In this document: positions 1-8,707 of the stretch, piece after piece
How the letters are laid out: each line of letters begins with the position of its first letter
Position numbering within the stretch: the first letter of the stretch is position 1
Assembly (NCBI GenBank): GCA_023131705.1
Contig: JAGLZG010000113.1
Coordinates: forward strand, 1 to 12,106
Length of the DNA stretch: 12,106 nucleotides
Source of the DNA: Nanobdellota archaeon
GTDB taxonomy: Archaea; Nanobdellota; Nanobdellia; Woesearchaeales; B3-WOES
Direction: 5' to 3'
Made by a program: the position numbers and the translations under genes
The notes under the pieces: generated by a model
What the model was told of the DNA's origin: nothing
What the model saw: the letters and a program-made list of their open reading frames with translations, nothing else
Database searches by the model: none

Positions 1-1
1 A

Positions 2-2425
2 TCAGATAATATAGCTCCTGTTTTAAGTGAATTAAGGGCTGTAGACCAGTATGGAAACAGCATAACAAGGTGGATTGGAAAAGAAAGAATTAATGCAAGA
101 ATATATGCAAATATAAGAGAGGAAGGCTCTGGAATAGACGTCATTAAAGCAAATTTTAATGATGTTAATCCTTCTTATACAGATTATATAGATGGTGTTT
201 GCAGCAGTGTTGAGGAAGATGACGATGATGAAGGGGGTGTTTATGTGCCTGAGATTACAGGGGGAAGCGGTTTGCCTGCTGAAAACTGGGAGTGCTATTG
301 GGATATTGTACTGGACTTTAACAGAAGCGGAAACCCTTTGAATGCAAAGCTTGATTTTAATATAGCTGATAAGTCAGGAAATACTGCTGATATTGTTTAT
401 TTGGATTTTTATGTTGATATTGATGCTCCTGTTGTTAAATCTTTAAAGACAGATGGAGTTTTTGACGGTAATTCTTATGCTGGAAGCGGATATAATACAT
501 TTACTGCATCTTTTGATGAACCCGGGATTGGGTTAAACAACAGCGATATTTACCTTGATCTAAGCGATGTTGGCTTTGGAAGCAGTGTAAAGGCGCATAA
601 CTGCACAGAAGGATGGGAATGCTATTGGTATATGGGAAGCAGCTCTGGCTCTGAAGGTATTAAAGAGATATCTCTTAAAACAGATTCAAGGGATGATATC
701 GGCAATTATGTCAGCGAGAGCTTTAAGGTGAATGTAATTCTTGACCTGACAAAGCCGTTTGTTAATTCTGTTAAGGTAGTTCCTGTTGCCGGCTCAACAG
801 AATCTTTTAATGATTATCTGCAGATAGGAAATGCCATGGAGGTTATTGTTAACCTGACTGAAAAAAATGTTTTGGCAGATGCAAGAGCTGATTTTTCAGG
901 ATTTGTTTCTGATGAAGATGATGTTTTTGGGAATTGCGGCAAAGAAGATGAATACTGGATATGCAGGTTTGAAAGTGATGAGATAGATATAGAGAATTAT
1001 AAAAAAGGCGCAATAGTTTTTAATTTCACAGATGTTGCTGGAAACAGCCTTAGATATGAAGAAGAGGTTGAGGTATTTGAGACAGCTGAAGAAGAGGGAG
1101 ATTTCTGGGAGCATAGTGTTGGAACTTCATCTCCATCTGCTATTGATAAGCAGATAGTTACATTGTATGAGCCTTTTGTATGGTTCCCTATTAAGTTAGA
1201 AGCAAAACCAAAGGTTTTAGGGGTGTGGCCTATAGATGTTTCTGTAGAAAGCTGTTCAGAAGATGGTTCAACTTATCTCTCTTCTGAAAGTGATGTTATG
1301 CCTGAAGTTTTTAATTACAATACAGAAAAGCCGGGAAAATTGCCTTATAATGTTTATTTAAAATATTCACTTGAGCAATCTGTTCCAGAGGAAGATGTTT
1401 TAGAGATTAGCTGCCTGCTAAAGGTAAGAACCCTTGTTGAAGGAAAAATGATAAGCAGGTATGAAACAGAAAATGTGACAGTAAATATACATTATTATAA
1501 TAATCCACTTGGTGTCCTTGATGAGAATATCAAGGATGAGATAGAGGAGGTTAAGAGCGGCTGGCTGGTTAGTGCAGAGTGGATTGGCACTTTGAAAAAG
1601 ATTATTGGTTATGCTGATACTATCTGCAGACTTGTTGATACAGTACAGAATGTTCAGGTATTAATGGCTAGTTTTTCAGATGTATTAAAAAAAAGTAAGT
1701 ATACAGTTACAGTAGGGATGAGTGTGGGGGAAAAAACAGATGTCCTTAAAAGGTATGGAAAGGATTTATGGTTCAAAGATGCTAATAAATACTGCAAGTT
1801 GCTTAGTTGCCAGATAGGAAAAGGAGATAAATGGGGTAATGATTATGTGAAAGCTTGGGCTGAGATGCAGGAAAACAGCATTCTTTCTTTTGGGGGTGAT
1901 TTTAAACTAGAAAAAGGAGTGAGGGGCTGGTGGAAGCCAGAGAAGAGCCTTATACTGTCTATTGTATTTTTGTGCCCTAAAGGAATTATATATAATTTAG
2001 AAAAAGCAAGGGTTATTGACTGCCAGTATATTAATTGCTTAAAAGATACAAAGAAAGGGATGCCTATAATATTATGCACAAAACAGAGGGATTATGCGTG
2101 GTGCAAGTATGTTTATGGAGAGATATTCAACCTGATACCGTTTGCCGGAGCTATAACAGAGCTTGGACAGCAGGTAATAAAATTATTGTCTCATCCATAT
2201 GAGGCTATTGGATTTGTTGTTAAATATGCTTGCACAACTATATGCGTTGGTCCCACATCAGGCTGTAAGCTATGTACTTACCTTGAATATTTCAACATGG
2301 TATTAGATGTAATGTGTGATTTAGGAATAGGAGAGGGATGCGAACCAATATGGAAAGAGCTGTCAGTTGATGACAGTGTTTGCGAGGATGCTTTAGAGGA
2401 AGATAAACAGGAAAAAATGGAATAA
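2..2425 (+). CDS. Large secreted/surface protein with tandem Ig-like repeats and Cys-rich C-terminus (5' end outside window)
   Basis: The reading frame is open from position 2, so the start lies upstream; the GTG at 245 is an internal valine. About 807 residues are visible. Three beta-rich repeats of roughly 110-135 residues fill visible residues 1-360. Each opens with a (D/T)xxxPV-like strand and ends with a 'D(x)xGN' turn plus a strand rich in V/D. Each also has an aromatic-cysteine signature: 'WECYW' near residues 96 and 205, and 'EYWIC' near 317. These resemble bacterial-Ig/cadherin-like modules. A further beta domain follows (about 385-500), then a helical part, then a cysteine-rich module (about 595-795) whose core is 'CPKGIIYNLEKARVIDC' followed by spaced Cys, suggesting disulfides outside the cell. 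I recall similar Cys-spaced modules in DPANN surface proteins, but no function is known to me. An 11-base gap to the next gene suggests an operon. Confidence 0.8.
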   Translation, partial: SDNIAPVLSELRAVDQYGNSITRWIGKERINARIYANIREEGSGIDVIKANFNDVNPSYTDYIDGVCSSVEEDDDDEGGVYVPEITGGSGLPAENWECYWDIVLDFNRSGNPLNAKLDFNIADKSGNTADIVYLDFYVDIDAPVVKSLKTDGVFDGNSYAGSGYNTFTASFDEPGIGLNNSDIYLDLSDVGFGSSVKAHNCTEGWECYWYMGSSSGSEGIKEISLKTDSRDDIGNYVSESFKVNVILDLTKPFVNSVKVVPVAGSTESFNDYLQIGNAMEVIVNLTEKNVLADARADFSGFVSDEDDVFGNCGKEDEYWICRFESDEIDIENYKKGAIVFNFTDVAGNSLRYEEEVEVFETAEEEGDFWEHSVGTSSPSAIDKQIVTLYEPFVWFPIKLEAKPKVLGVWPIDVSVESCSEDGSTYLSSESDVMPEVFNYNTEKPGKLPYNVYLKYSLEQSVPEEDVLEISCLLKVRTLVEGKMISRYETENVTVNIHYYNNPLGVLDENIKDEIEEVKSGWLVSAEWIGTLKKIIGYADTICRLVDTVQNVQVLMASFSDVLKKSKYTVTVGMSVGEKTDVLKRYGKDLWFKDANKYCKLLSCQIGKGDKWGNDYVKAWAEMQENSILSFGGDFKLEKGVRGWWKPEKSLILSIVFLCPKGIIYNLEKARVIDCQYINCLKDTKKGMPIILCTKQRDYAWCKYVYGEIFNLIPFAGAITELGQQVIKLLSHPYEAIGFVVKYACTTICVGPTSGCKLCTYLEYFNMVLDVMCDLGIGEGCEPIWKELSVDDSVCEDALEEDKQEKME

Positions 2426-2436
2426 AGCTGATTTAA

Positions 2437-4923
2437 ATGAATTACCAAAAACCAAACCATAAACTTGCATTTGTTTTTATAGTTTTAATAGTTGGATTGA
2501 CAGCATTTGCTTTCTGGCAGAAAGAAGATAATAGTGTTACCGGGGCTGTTGTTGGGAATGAGATTAGCGGTGAGATGGTAAAGGTTAGTGGGATGGATAC
2601 TGTTAGAGTTGATGGTAGTTTAGATGAGGATAAAATAAAATTGCTTGGTATTACAAGAGGTATTCATCAAGATCTAATTGATACTGCTATTAGTGCTTAT
2701 GAATCACAGGAAAAGGCTAATAAATATAAGGATAGATATTACACAAGAGAAAAAAATTATATTTATGCTTATGATGGAAAGGGAAGCAGAGTTCTTTTAG
2801 GATCAGTACAAGATGGAAAATTTACTAGAGAAGGTATTGCTTTAGCTAAAAAGTGGCAAGATGTGCCAACTCAATCGTCTTCAGGAACAAGTTCTAATGA
2901 TAAATCAGGAACAAGTCTAACTGGACAATTAGCGCTTCCTGAAAATACTCAACAACAGTTAACAGGACAATTAGCATCAAGGGGTGTAGAAGAAGTAGAA
3001 ATGTACGAGTTGATTCCAAGTAAAAAGATACCATCAAGTGAAGTTAATAGATATGCTGTGATTGAAGGGGGTAAAATAACTGGATGGAAAGCAAAAGCAG
3101 GTTATGATACTAAAAGCAATGTATGGACAACACCAGAAGGCAATAAAGTAAAATACACAAGTAAGGGGGGTATAATAGATAAACATGATGGTAAAACAGA
3201 TATAACATCACCTGGAGGAACTAAAATTGATGGTTTGATAGGAGAAACAGCAACATATGCTGAGAGAAATGTTGATAATATTTTATATGGTTCTAGTTCA
3301 ACTGCAATAAAAGTAAGAAAAGGAAGCACTAGTTATTCTATTTATAAAGGGGATGGCATAATTGAATGGTATAAGAATGGAAAAATAGGAGATGGAAAAA
3401 TAACAAAAGAAGGTGAAATCGAAAAAATAACAAAAACAATTGGAGAAAAAGAAAACAAATTAGAGATTGAATATAATGAAAAAGGGATTCGAACAGTCAA
3501 GATTGGAGGAAAAACTGTTGATAAAGATGATTATGCTCATTTGAAAACAAAAGGGGTAAAAGATGAAGATATTGCTTCTACATATAATGCATTATCAGAT
3601 GCAGGCATAGACCCCTCTAAGGTTACAGGTGATACAACTAATGGTTTCACTCAAAGTAATGATGCAACCTTAGTCATAATGAAAGGTGATAATAAAGGAA
3701 CTTATGAAAGAAAAGTAGATGAAACAGGTAAATTTTCAAATACAGAATTTACTTTATACAAATCTGATGACGGTGTTAAGATAAAGGGTGATGGGTTAGG
3801 TTTTGATGATATAAATAATATAGAAAAAAATATAGTGGGAAATCCGAGTGATTTACCAGATAAAGAATTTGAATACACTAAAATATCCCAAGATGAGAAA
3901 GGTAATGAAATACCAAAAATGTTTGTATGGCAGAAAAAAGATGAAGGTGGTGAAGTTAAAACATTTGGATATGATTATAGTGAAGATGGAAAAAGTGATA
4001 AAATAATTTATAAGAATGAATGGGAAGATTTGGATGAGCCGAATGACAAGGGTTACAGAGAAGTAGGAGGTACAGGAATTTATCTTAAAAAAAATATATT
4101 TGGAGGTTATACCGCTTATGAAAGATATGGTGATGAGTATAAAGCAACAGATGATGAAGATGCCAAGGAATTAGCAAAATCAATGGCGAATGCTGAAAGA
4201 AAAGAAGCTCAGATAAAAGCTGGTGGAATGGGGAACTGGTTCAATAATCTCCTTGGAAAATGGAAAGAAAATTTAGCAGGCTATTCAGGAGTTAGCATGT
4301 TTTATGATGAGCCTGATTGGTGGCTTATAACAGATGAGAGAATACTAAATCTATTAGGGGGGCCTACTGGGGAAGAGTATGGGTGGACCAGCGAGATATG
4401 CAAGAGTGATGTAATGGATGCTATGGATGAAGGAGCAGCATTTTCTACTCATGCTACAGGCGCTTATGCTCATATTGAGGGAGAAAGAATAACCATACAA
4501 ATTTATGAAACAGAAAAACCTTCAATGCAAAATATTTACAAAATAAGCTTTGAAGTTAGTCCGGGCGGGAGTTCTACTGGATGTGATATTAGGTTTGAGA
4601 CCTATATGAAAGGAGAGGGCGGGGAAATCCCTCTTGTCATAGATGATGAAACAAAATCCGGCTATAAGTTTGAGGTAAAAAGGGATGGAAAGGCTATATC
4701 TTACACAGGCAGCGAGATGATCATAATAAAAAGCGCAAAAAATTATGATGAAGTCTGCATTAAGTTTAATGACATAACACCACCCTGCCTGATAAGCATT
4801 GAAAGCGGTGATGAACTGTGCAACAGCATTGCTGAGGGAAGTGAAAAATCATTAAGCACTACACCAAAAATGGGATGGAGTGATGTACCTCAAAATTATA
4901 ATTTATTTCCAACTAAATCCTGA
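2437..4923 (+). CDS. Membrane-anchored extracellular protein, DPANN-type, unknown function (828 aa)
   Basis: Residues 1-8 are a short polar N-terminus. Residues 10-27 form one hydrophobic segment, followed by 'NSVTGAVVG', a pattern common in exported proteins of Woesearchaeota-like genomes, so the bulk is probably outside the cell. Residues 140-182 form a Ser/Thr/Gln linker with the heptad LTGQLA(L/S) twice. Residues about 190-575 are rich in Gly, Lys, Asp and short beta strands ('YKNGKIGDGK', 'YNEKGIRTVKIGGK', 'YDYSEDGKSDKIIYKN'), loosely like YD/MORN-type repeats. There is no cysteine before residue 655, and five after it (655, 716, 774, 784, 795). These mark a separate C-terminal domain (about 595-800) with 'SDVMDAMDEGAAFS' and 'GAYAHIEGERITIQIY'. 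It follows the Ig-repeat gene by 11 bases with only a weak ribosome-binding site, so translation may be coupled. No enzymatic motif was seen. An adhesin or host-contact role is a guess. Confidence 0.82.
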   Translation: MNYQKPNHKLAFVFIVLIVGLTAFAFWQKEDNSVTGAVVGNEISGEMVKVSGMDTVRVDGSLDEDKIKLLGITRGIHQDLIDTAISAYESQEKANKYKDRYYTREKNYIYAYDGKGSRVLLGSVQDGKFTREGIALAKKWQDVPTQSSSGTSSNDKSGTSLTGQLALPENTQQQLTGQLASRGVEEVEMYELIPSKKIPSSEVNRYAVIEGGKITGWKAKAGYDTKSNVWTTPEGNKVKYTSKGGIIDKHDGKTDITSPGGTKIDGLIGETATYAERNVDNILYGSSSTAIKVRKGSTSYSIYKGDGIIEWYKNGKIGDGKITKEGEIEKITKTIGEKENKLEIEYNEKGIRTVKIGGKTVDKDDYAHLKTKGVKDEDIASTYNALSDAGIDPSKVTGDTTNGFTQSNDATLVIMKGDNKGTYERKVDETGKFSNTEFTLYKSDDGVKIKGDGLGFDDINNIEKNIVGNPSDLPDKEFEYTKISQDEKGNEIPKMFVWQKKDEGGEVKTFGYDYSEDGKSDKIIYKNEWEDLDEPNDKGYREVGGTGIYLKKNIFGGYTAYERYGDEYKATDDEDAKELAKSMANAERKEAQIKAGGMGNWFNNLLGKWKENLAGYSGVSMFYDEPDWWLITDERILNLLGGPTGEEYGWTSEICKSDVMDAMDEGAAFSTHATGAYAHIEGERITIQIYETEKPSMQNIYKISFEVSPGGSSTGCDIRFETYMKGEGGEIPLVIDDETKSGYKFEVKRDGKAISYTGSEMIIIKSAKNYDEVCIKFNDITPPCLISIESGDELCNSIAEGSEKSLSTTPKMGWSDVPQNYNLFPTKS

Positions 4924-4960
4924 TATCTAGTGTCGGCATAGATCAAAAAGGGGCTTAACC

Positions 4961-4975
4961 AATACATTTAAAAAT
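4961..4975 (+). promoter_or_regulatory. TATA promoter of the six-helix membrane protein gene
   Basis: The box CATTTAAAA (4965-4973) is centred about 27-29 bases before the ATG at 4998. This is the distance expected from an archaeal TATA box to the transcription start, so the mRNA is probably leaderless. No Shine-Dalgarno sequence precedes the ATG. Confidence 0.6.
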
Positions 4976-4997
4976 CGCTAAAAAACCAATTAAAAAG

Positions 4998-5771
4998 ATG
5001 AAACAAAACTATCTTAAAAAAACATGGGACCTGTTAAAAGAATCATTTAAGGAGATGGATATAAGAAAGGTAATCTTTATTGTTCTTTATGATTTATTAT
5101 TTTTTTCTATTATATTTTTCTCTTTTTTTATCTTTGGAAGGATTTTGAAAAATAAAGCCCTACAGATGCAGGATTTGCCTTTGCAGAAGATAACAATGCT
5201 TCCAAAAGAAGAATTGGAGAGTATTTTAGGTGTTATGCAGCATTTTTTATTTGCCCTTATTGCAGGGTTAGTAATAGTTTTATTGATAGTTTTTATCTCA
5301 ATGTGCCTTTTCAAGGGATTAATATGGTGCAGTACACTAAAAAAGAAATTTAATATAAAATTCTACCTGAAATTCCTGGTATTAAATCTATTATGGTTTT
5401 TGATATGGTTAATACCCACCATACTTTTAGCTATATTAATGAAAAGGGAATTAATTGTTTTTTTAATTATAGTGGTAATACCTTTTTTAATGCATTTTAC
5501 TAATTTATTATATATATCTTTCATAAAAAATAACAGACTTAATGCAATAAAAGACGCATTTAGGACAGGCTCAAAAAAGATTCACCTGTTTTTAGTCCCT
5601 TATGCTATAATAATAATTTTGTTTATTGTTATTTCACAGCTTTACTGGATATATAAGTTCCTGCCAAGTAATGTCAGCGGCCTGATAACAGGCTTGATAA
5701 TACTTGTATTTATGGCATGGTCAAGGGTTTATCTTAGTTTAGTTGTTAAAGGCGCAGAAAAAAACCCCTGA
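4998..5771 (+). CDS. Integral membrane protein, six predicted helices, unknown function (257 aa)
   Basis: I do not recognise a named family. The N-terminus (residues 1-23) is amphipathic and lysine-rich. It is followed by hydrophobic segments at about 24-48, 82-106, 125-147, 151-173, 198-217 and 229-248, giving six likely membrane spans. A 30-residue polar stretch (about 50-80) lies between helices 1 and 2. A charged loop, 'NNRLNAIKDAFRTGSKK', sits between helices 4 and 5; this kind of 'AhKxsfrxg.kk' loop occurs in DUF-type polytopic proteins related to the membrane domain of glycerophosphodiester phosphodiesterases. That resemblance is weak. No catalytic motif, cysteine pair or nucleotide site is evident. 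The ATG is favoured by the TATA box about 27 bases upstream. It has its own promoter but lies just after the two exported-protein genes. Confidence 0.8.
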   Translation: MKQNYLKKTWDLLKESFKEMDIRKVIFIVLYDLLFFSIIFFSFFIFGRILKNKALQMQDLPLQKITMLPKEELESILGVMQHFLFALIAGLVIVLLIVFISMCLFKGLIWCSTLKKKFNIKFYLKFLVLNLLWFLIWLIPTILLAILMKRELIVFLIIVVIPFLMHFTNLLYISFIKNNRLNAIKDAFRTGSKKIHLFLVPYAIIIILFIVISQLYWIYKFLPSNVSGLITGLIILVFMAWSRVYLSLVVKGAEKNP

Positions 5772-5774
5772 AAA

Positions 5775-5790
5775 CCGAAAGATTTATATC
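5775..5790 (+). promoter_or_regulatory. BRE/TATA promoter of the zinc-ribbon gene
   Basis: CCGAAAG (5775-5781) fits a BRE and ATTTATAT (5782-5789) a TATA box. It begins 3 bases after the stop of the membrane protein gene. The expected transcription start is about 5812, downstream of the first ATG (5805) and next to the second (5814), so it decides between the two start codons. Confidence 0.65.
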
Positions 5791-5813
5791 TCTTAATTCC
5801 TATAATGGAGTTA

Positions 5814-5963
5814 ATGGGTGGGATAGACTTTTTTAATTCTATAGAATACTTAGAGCCAAGATGCCCTAAGTGCAACATTGTAATAGAGTATGATGTAACT
5901 ACAAAGTTTGATGAGAGGAAAGGCAGCCATATATGTTTAAGCTGTGGGTGTGTTCTTAAATAA
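5814..5963 (+). CDS. Small zinc-ribbon protein (49 aa), convergent with polB
   Basis: The 49-residue product is MGGIDFFNSIEYLEP followed by a CPKC pair, 23 intervening residues, then CLSCGC and the C-terminus VLK. Two CxxC knuckles separated by a beta-hairpin-sized spacer are the signature of a zinc ribbon that binds one Zn ion. Such mini-proteins in archaea are usually presumed nucleic-acid or protein binders; nothing here identifies the partner. An in-frame ATG at 5805 would add MEL. It lies only about 19 bases from the TATA centre, inside the promoter, so the ATG at 5814, about 28 bases from it, is preferred and makes the mRNA leaderless. The last 8 bases overlap the 3' end of the polymerase gene on the other strand. 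Confidence 0.75.
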   Translation: MGGIDFFNSIEYLEPRCPKCNIVIEYDVTTKFDERKGSHICLSCGCVLK

Positions 5964-8397
5964 ATTTGCCTAGTTTGCTTTGGGCTTTGCTTTCGAGTAA
6001 GTCTGTTTTGCTATAACCCAAAACATCAAATATCCTTTCTACTGCAGGAATAACCTGGTGGTTGATATAATAATCTGAATCATAATCTTTTTGTGTAACC
6101 TCATCAGGAAGTTTTGCCCTGTCCCTAATCCTATTAGCGCCTTCTGTTACAACATACTCAATGACCATTCCCTGAAAAATATCAAACCCCTTTTTCTCCA
6201 GCTTTTTTGCAATTGCTACATGAGGGCCAACAGCAGTATAGCTTGACAGCTCTTTCTGCAACCGAGTATGGATAATAACCTTTTCAAGCCCTATCTTTTT
6301 ATCCTTCAGCTTGTTTATAATATCTTTAACATATTTTAATGCTTTTTCCGGCTTGTTCTCTTTTAATACAATACCTAAAACCTTTTCCTGAACCTCTTTT
6401 GCAATAAGGCTCCAGTTACGCCTTACTGTCTCAAAGCCGGTTATTTTTATAGTTCCATCCTCTGCTAACAAAGCGTATTTTTTCTTTGCCCCATGTTCTC
6501 CTGCTTTTGCAGATACAAAGAGGGCAGCAGAATAATACCCTTCATACTCTATCTCCATTATTCCAGGCAGTTCCTGATTTATTGATTCTGTAAATTGTTT
6601 TGCATCCTGTTTTGTTTTTCCTTCTAGGCTTATGAAGATGCTGTCAGTATCCCCATATATAACATTAAACTCCTCTTTTTTTGCCTTATCAATTACATTA
6701 TATATATGGTATCTTCCCCATGCTGTTGTTGATTCAGCGCATTCTATGGAGTACCATCTTGCCCCGAAGAATCCAAAATAGCCATAAAAGGCGTTTGCAA
6801 GTATCTTTAGTGAGTGCTGCCTTGCATCCAAAAGAACATTCTTTGATTGCTTCATCATCTCTTTTATTCTCATCCTGTGCTTTATCAAATCCCCTATGAC
6901 TGTCGGCAAAAATCCTTTTCGTTTTTTACAGAACCAGTATTTTTCACCTGGCGCTTTTTCTGCAGTGTTCTTACAGCACTCGCAGTTAAGCATTCCCGGA
7001 GAGATGTTATGCGAGCTTATTATTGTAGGATATAGGCTTCTGAAGTCAAATATGGCAATATCCTTATATAAGCCAGGTTTTGGCTCATAGACAAAAGCCC
7101 CTTTGTATGTTTTTAATCTTCTTTGTCCTACTTCACCATAATGTGGTTTATTGGGGATAATCTCATTAAAATTAGGCGCTTGTTTTATCAGATACCACTC
7201 AACCAATTGCGAGAACCCCATCCTGTTTATCTCAAATACAGGCAGGCCTATTATCTTTACCATCTCTATTATGTTTGGCATTATTTTCTCACATAGTTTA
7301 AATGCCAAAATAGAATCATGAAGATTGTATTTACAGTAAGGTTCAAGTTTTTCTTTATGTTTGTCCCATACATCTGCTAAATTTTCCAGGTCAATATCAA
7401 TCTTTTTTTTGTTTAATAGTTCAGAAGAAACTGAACCAAGATCATAAAACTGGGTGCTAAGTTTTGAGCTTATCAGTTTTTTTATTGCCTTATAAACATC
7501 CAGATGAATAACTCCTGTTATCTTGCTTACAACATTCCTTGTTTTTTTTACACTTAATTCAGAGTAATCAAGGCCAATATCAAGCTTTATCTTGTATTTT
7601 TCTGCTCTTTTTTGTATGTAAGGCAAATCAAACTCATCTGAAAAGTATCCTGCAATTATATCCGGCCTGAAGTGCTCTATTGTTTCCTTAAATTTTTCTA
7701 TAAGCTCTGCCTCGCTTTCAACAAACTCTATGTAATCCTCTTTTGTCTTGAATCTTTTCCATGTTATAACTTTTTTGAACTTATTGCCATAAAAAGAGAG
7801 CATTATTATAGGGTTTTTTTCAAAATTAATGCTTTTGCCAGAAGGATTATATGTTTCTATATCAAATGCCAATATTTTTGGTGCTGTCAGTGTTGCGTCA
7901 CTAAACTGCTTTATTTTTTTTGCCTCAAAAACATTTGTTTTTATTTTTTGCTTTACAAAATCCCCCTCTGCCTCAACCAGTGTCATGGGTGTTATTCCCT
8001 TATCAACAAGATATCTTCTTACAAAGTGAATATCATATTCATTTGTGCTTTCCACCATATCCCAGTCCTTAACAACATTCCTTATAACAGGAACATCTCT
8101 TGGAAGCCTTGTATAGACCTTTATTACATTAACTTCCCTGCCCATATAACTCTTTTTTATGTTCTCTGTTTTTGTTACTATTGCTGTTTTGTCCTTTACT
8201 TCTACCTTTATTTTTTCTATTTTATCATTTAATTTTTCCCCTTTTTTAGGAATAACATAGAAATAAGGCTCAAGGGTTGAGTCTATTACAGTTATATGCT
8301 CTCCTTTTGATGTCCTTCCAAACAGATATATAACCGGTTTTTCATTAATTACCTTGTATGTTATGTCTATTGGGAAAAACTGTATTTTTTTGGGCAT
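5956..8397 (-). CDS. polB: Family-B DNA polymerase (813 aa), replicative type with 3'-5' exonuclease
   Basis: This is a DNA-dependent DNA polymerase acting at the replication fork or in repair. With the start at 8397, the exonuclease motifs are ExoI 'FDIET' (D179, E181), ExoII 'GYFSDEFDLPY' (D254; the usual Asn is Ser) and ExoIII 'YNLHD' (Y357, D361). The polymerase motifs are A 'DFRSLYPTII' (D451), B 'RQHSLKILANAFYGY' (R526, K531, N535) and C 'YGDTDS' (D583, D585). A thumb-type 'KKKYA' is at 638-642. A Cys cluster (CECC, then a distant Cys) lies between motifs A and B, perhaps binding Zn. The extreme C-terminus QSKLGKFI (806-813) is a PIP box for the PCNA clamp, with Ile in the last aromatic place. 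The frame extends 23 codons further to an ATG at 8466, but that stretch contains the TATA box, so it is 5' non-coding. All catalytic residues are intact and length is normal. Confidence 0.97.
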   Translation of the reverse strand: MPKKIQFFPIDITYKVINEKPVIYLFGRTSKGEHITVIDSTLEPYFYVIPKKGEKLNDKIEKIKVEVKDKTAIVTKTENIKKSYMGREVNVIKVYTRLPRDVPVIRNVVKDWDMVESTNEYDIHFVRRYLVDKGITPMTLVEAEGDFVKQKIKTNVFEAKKIKQFSDATLTAPKILAFDIETYNPSGKSINFEKNPIIMLSFYGNKFKKVITWKRFKTKEDYIEFVESEAELIEKFKETIEHFRPDIIAGYFSDEFDLPYIQKRAEKYKIKLDIGLDYSELSVKKTRNVVSKITGVIHLDVYKAIKKLISSKLSTQFYDLGSVSSELLNKKKIDIDLENLADVWDKHKEKLEPYCKYNLHDSILAFKLCEKIMPNIIEMVKIIGLPVFEINRMGFSQLVEWYLIKQAPNFNEIIPNKPHYGEVGQRRLKTYKGAFVYEPKPGLYKDIAIFDFRSLYPTIISSHNISPGMLNCECCKNTAEKAPGEKYWFCKKRKGFLPTVIGDLIKHRMRIKEMMKQSKNVLLDARQHSLKILANAFYGYFGFFGARWYSIECAESTTAWGRYHIYNVIDKAKKEEFNVIYGDTDSIFISLEGKTKQDAKQFTESINQELPGIMEIEYEGYYSAALFVSAKAGEHGAKKKYALLAEDGTIKITGFETVRRNWSLIAKEVQEKVLGIVLKENKPEKALKYVKDIINKLKDKKIGLEKVIIHTRLQKELSSYTAVGPHVAIAKKLEKKGFDIFQGMVIEYVVTEGANRIRDRAKLPDEVTQKDYDSDYYINHQVIPAVERIFDVLGYSKTDLLESKAQSKLGKFI

Positions 8398-8419
8398 AAT
8401 ATGGTGGTATAGACGAGAG

Positions 8420-8434
8420 TATTTAAAGTTTGCT
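8420..8434 (-). promoter_or_regulatory. TATA promoter of polB, leaderless
   Basis: Read on the minus strand, the sequence is AGCAAACTTTAAATACT; TTTAAATA (8427 to 8420) is centred about 26 bases before the ATG at 8397. This places the transcription start at the start codon and argues against the longer reading frame that begins at 8466. Confidence 0.7.
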
Positions 8435-8493
8435 GTGAACTTAATGATAATAAATAATCCTGTCATTGTTACTACTTAAAAATAAGCAATAAT

Positions 8494-8567
8494 AGAAAGA
8501 TTTATAAATAAAGTTGATTTATTACTTAATTCATTACTATTATTATTATCAGATACATTTTTATATT
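8494..8567 (+). promoter_or_regulatory. Two candidate plus-strand TATA boxes for the second zinc-ribbon gene
   Basis: Box 1 is AGAAAGATTTATAAATA (8494-8510), the better BRE/TATA match, predicting a transcript start near 8531 and a leader of about 45 bases. Box 2 is TTTTTATATT (8558-8567), predicting a start near 8588-8590, which would suit the TTG at 8591 as a leaderless start. The sequence cannot choose between them. Confidence 0.4.
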
Positions 8568-8575
8568 AAGATGTT

Positions 8576-8707
8576 GTGGGGATAACCAAATTGATATGTG
8601 AAAAATGTGATTATGAATGGGAAACCAGAGTAGATAATCCTAAATCCTGCCCCAGATGCAAGTATAGGTTTGATTATAATGAGGTTAAAAAATTAAATAA
8701 GAACTAA
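8576..8707 (+). CDS. Small zinc-ribbon protein (43 aa)
   Basis: The product runs MGITKL, then ICEKCDYEWETR (first CxxC knuckle), then a short turn VDNPKS, then CPRCKYRFDY (second CxxC), ending NEVKKLNKN. The CxxC-x-YEWxxR…PxxCPxCK layout is a familiar compact archaeal zinc-ribbon type; such proteins are usually presumed DNA/RNA binding, but the target is unknown. The frame has no ATG. GTG 8576 is taken here. TTG 8591 is a real alternative: it would give a 38-residue protein beginning right before the first knuckle, and lies about 27 bases from the TATA box at 8558. The gene is divergent from polB across an AT-rich spacer, and 108 bases before the kinase-fusion gene. Confidence 0.65.
   Translation: MGITKLICEKCDYEWETRVDNPKSCPRCKYRFDYNEVKKLNKN

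Noticed and set aside
245..247. GTG at 245 as start of the Ig-repeat gene
   Set aside because: The same frame is open to the window edge and the upstream part is the first half of an Ig-like repeat.
5805..5813. Start of the first zinc-ribbon gene at ATG 5805
   Set aside because: It would lie about 19 bases from the TATA centre, upstream of the expected transcription start.
7672..8232. 186-codon plus-strand frame within polB
   Set aside because: Antisense shadow of the polymerase gene, rich in Phe, Cys and Tyr as expected from such a shadow.
8398..8466. 23-codon N-terminal extension of polB from the ATG at 8466
   Set aside because: It contains the TATA box, does not resemble a polymerase N-terminus, and the ATG at 8397 is followed by a typical start (MPKKIQFFPID).
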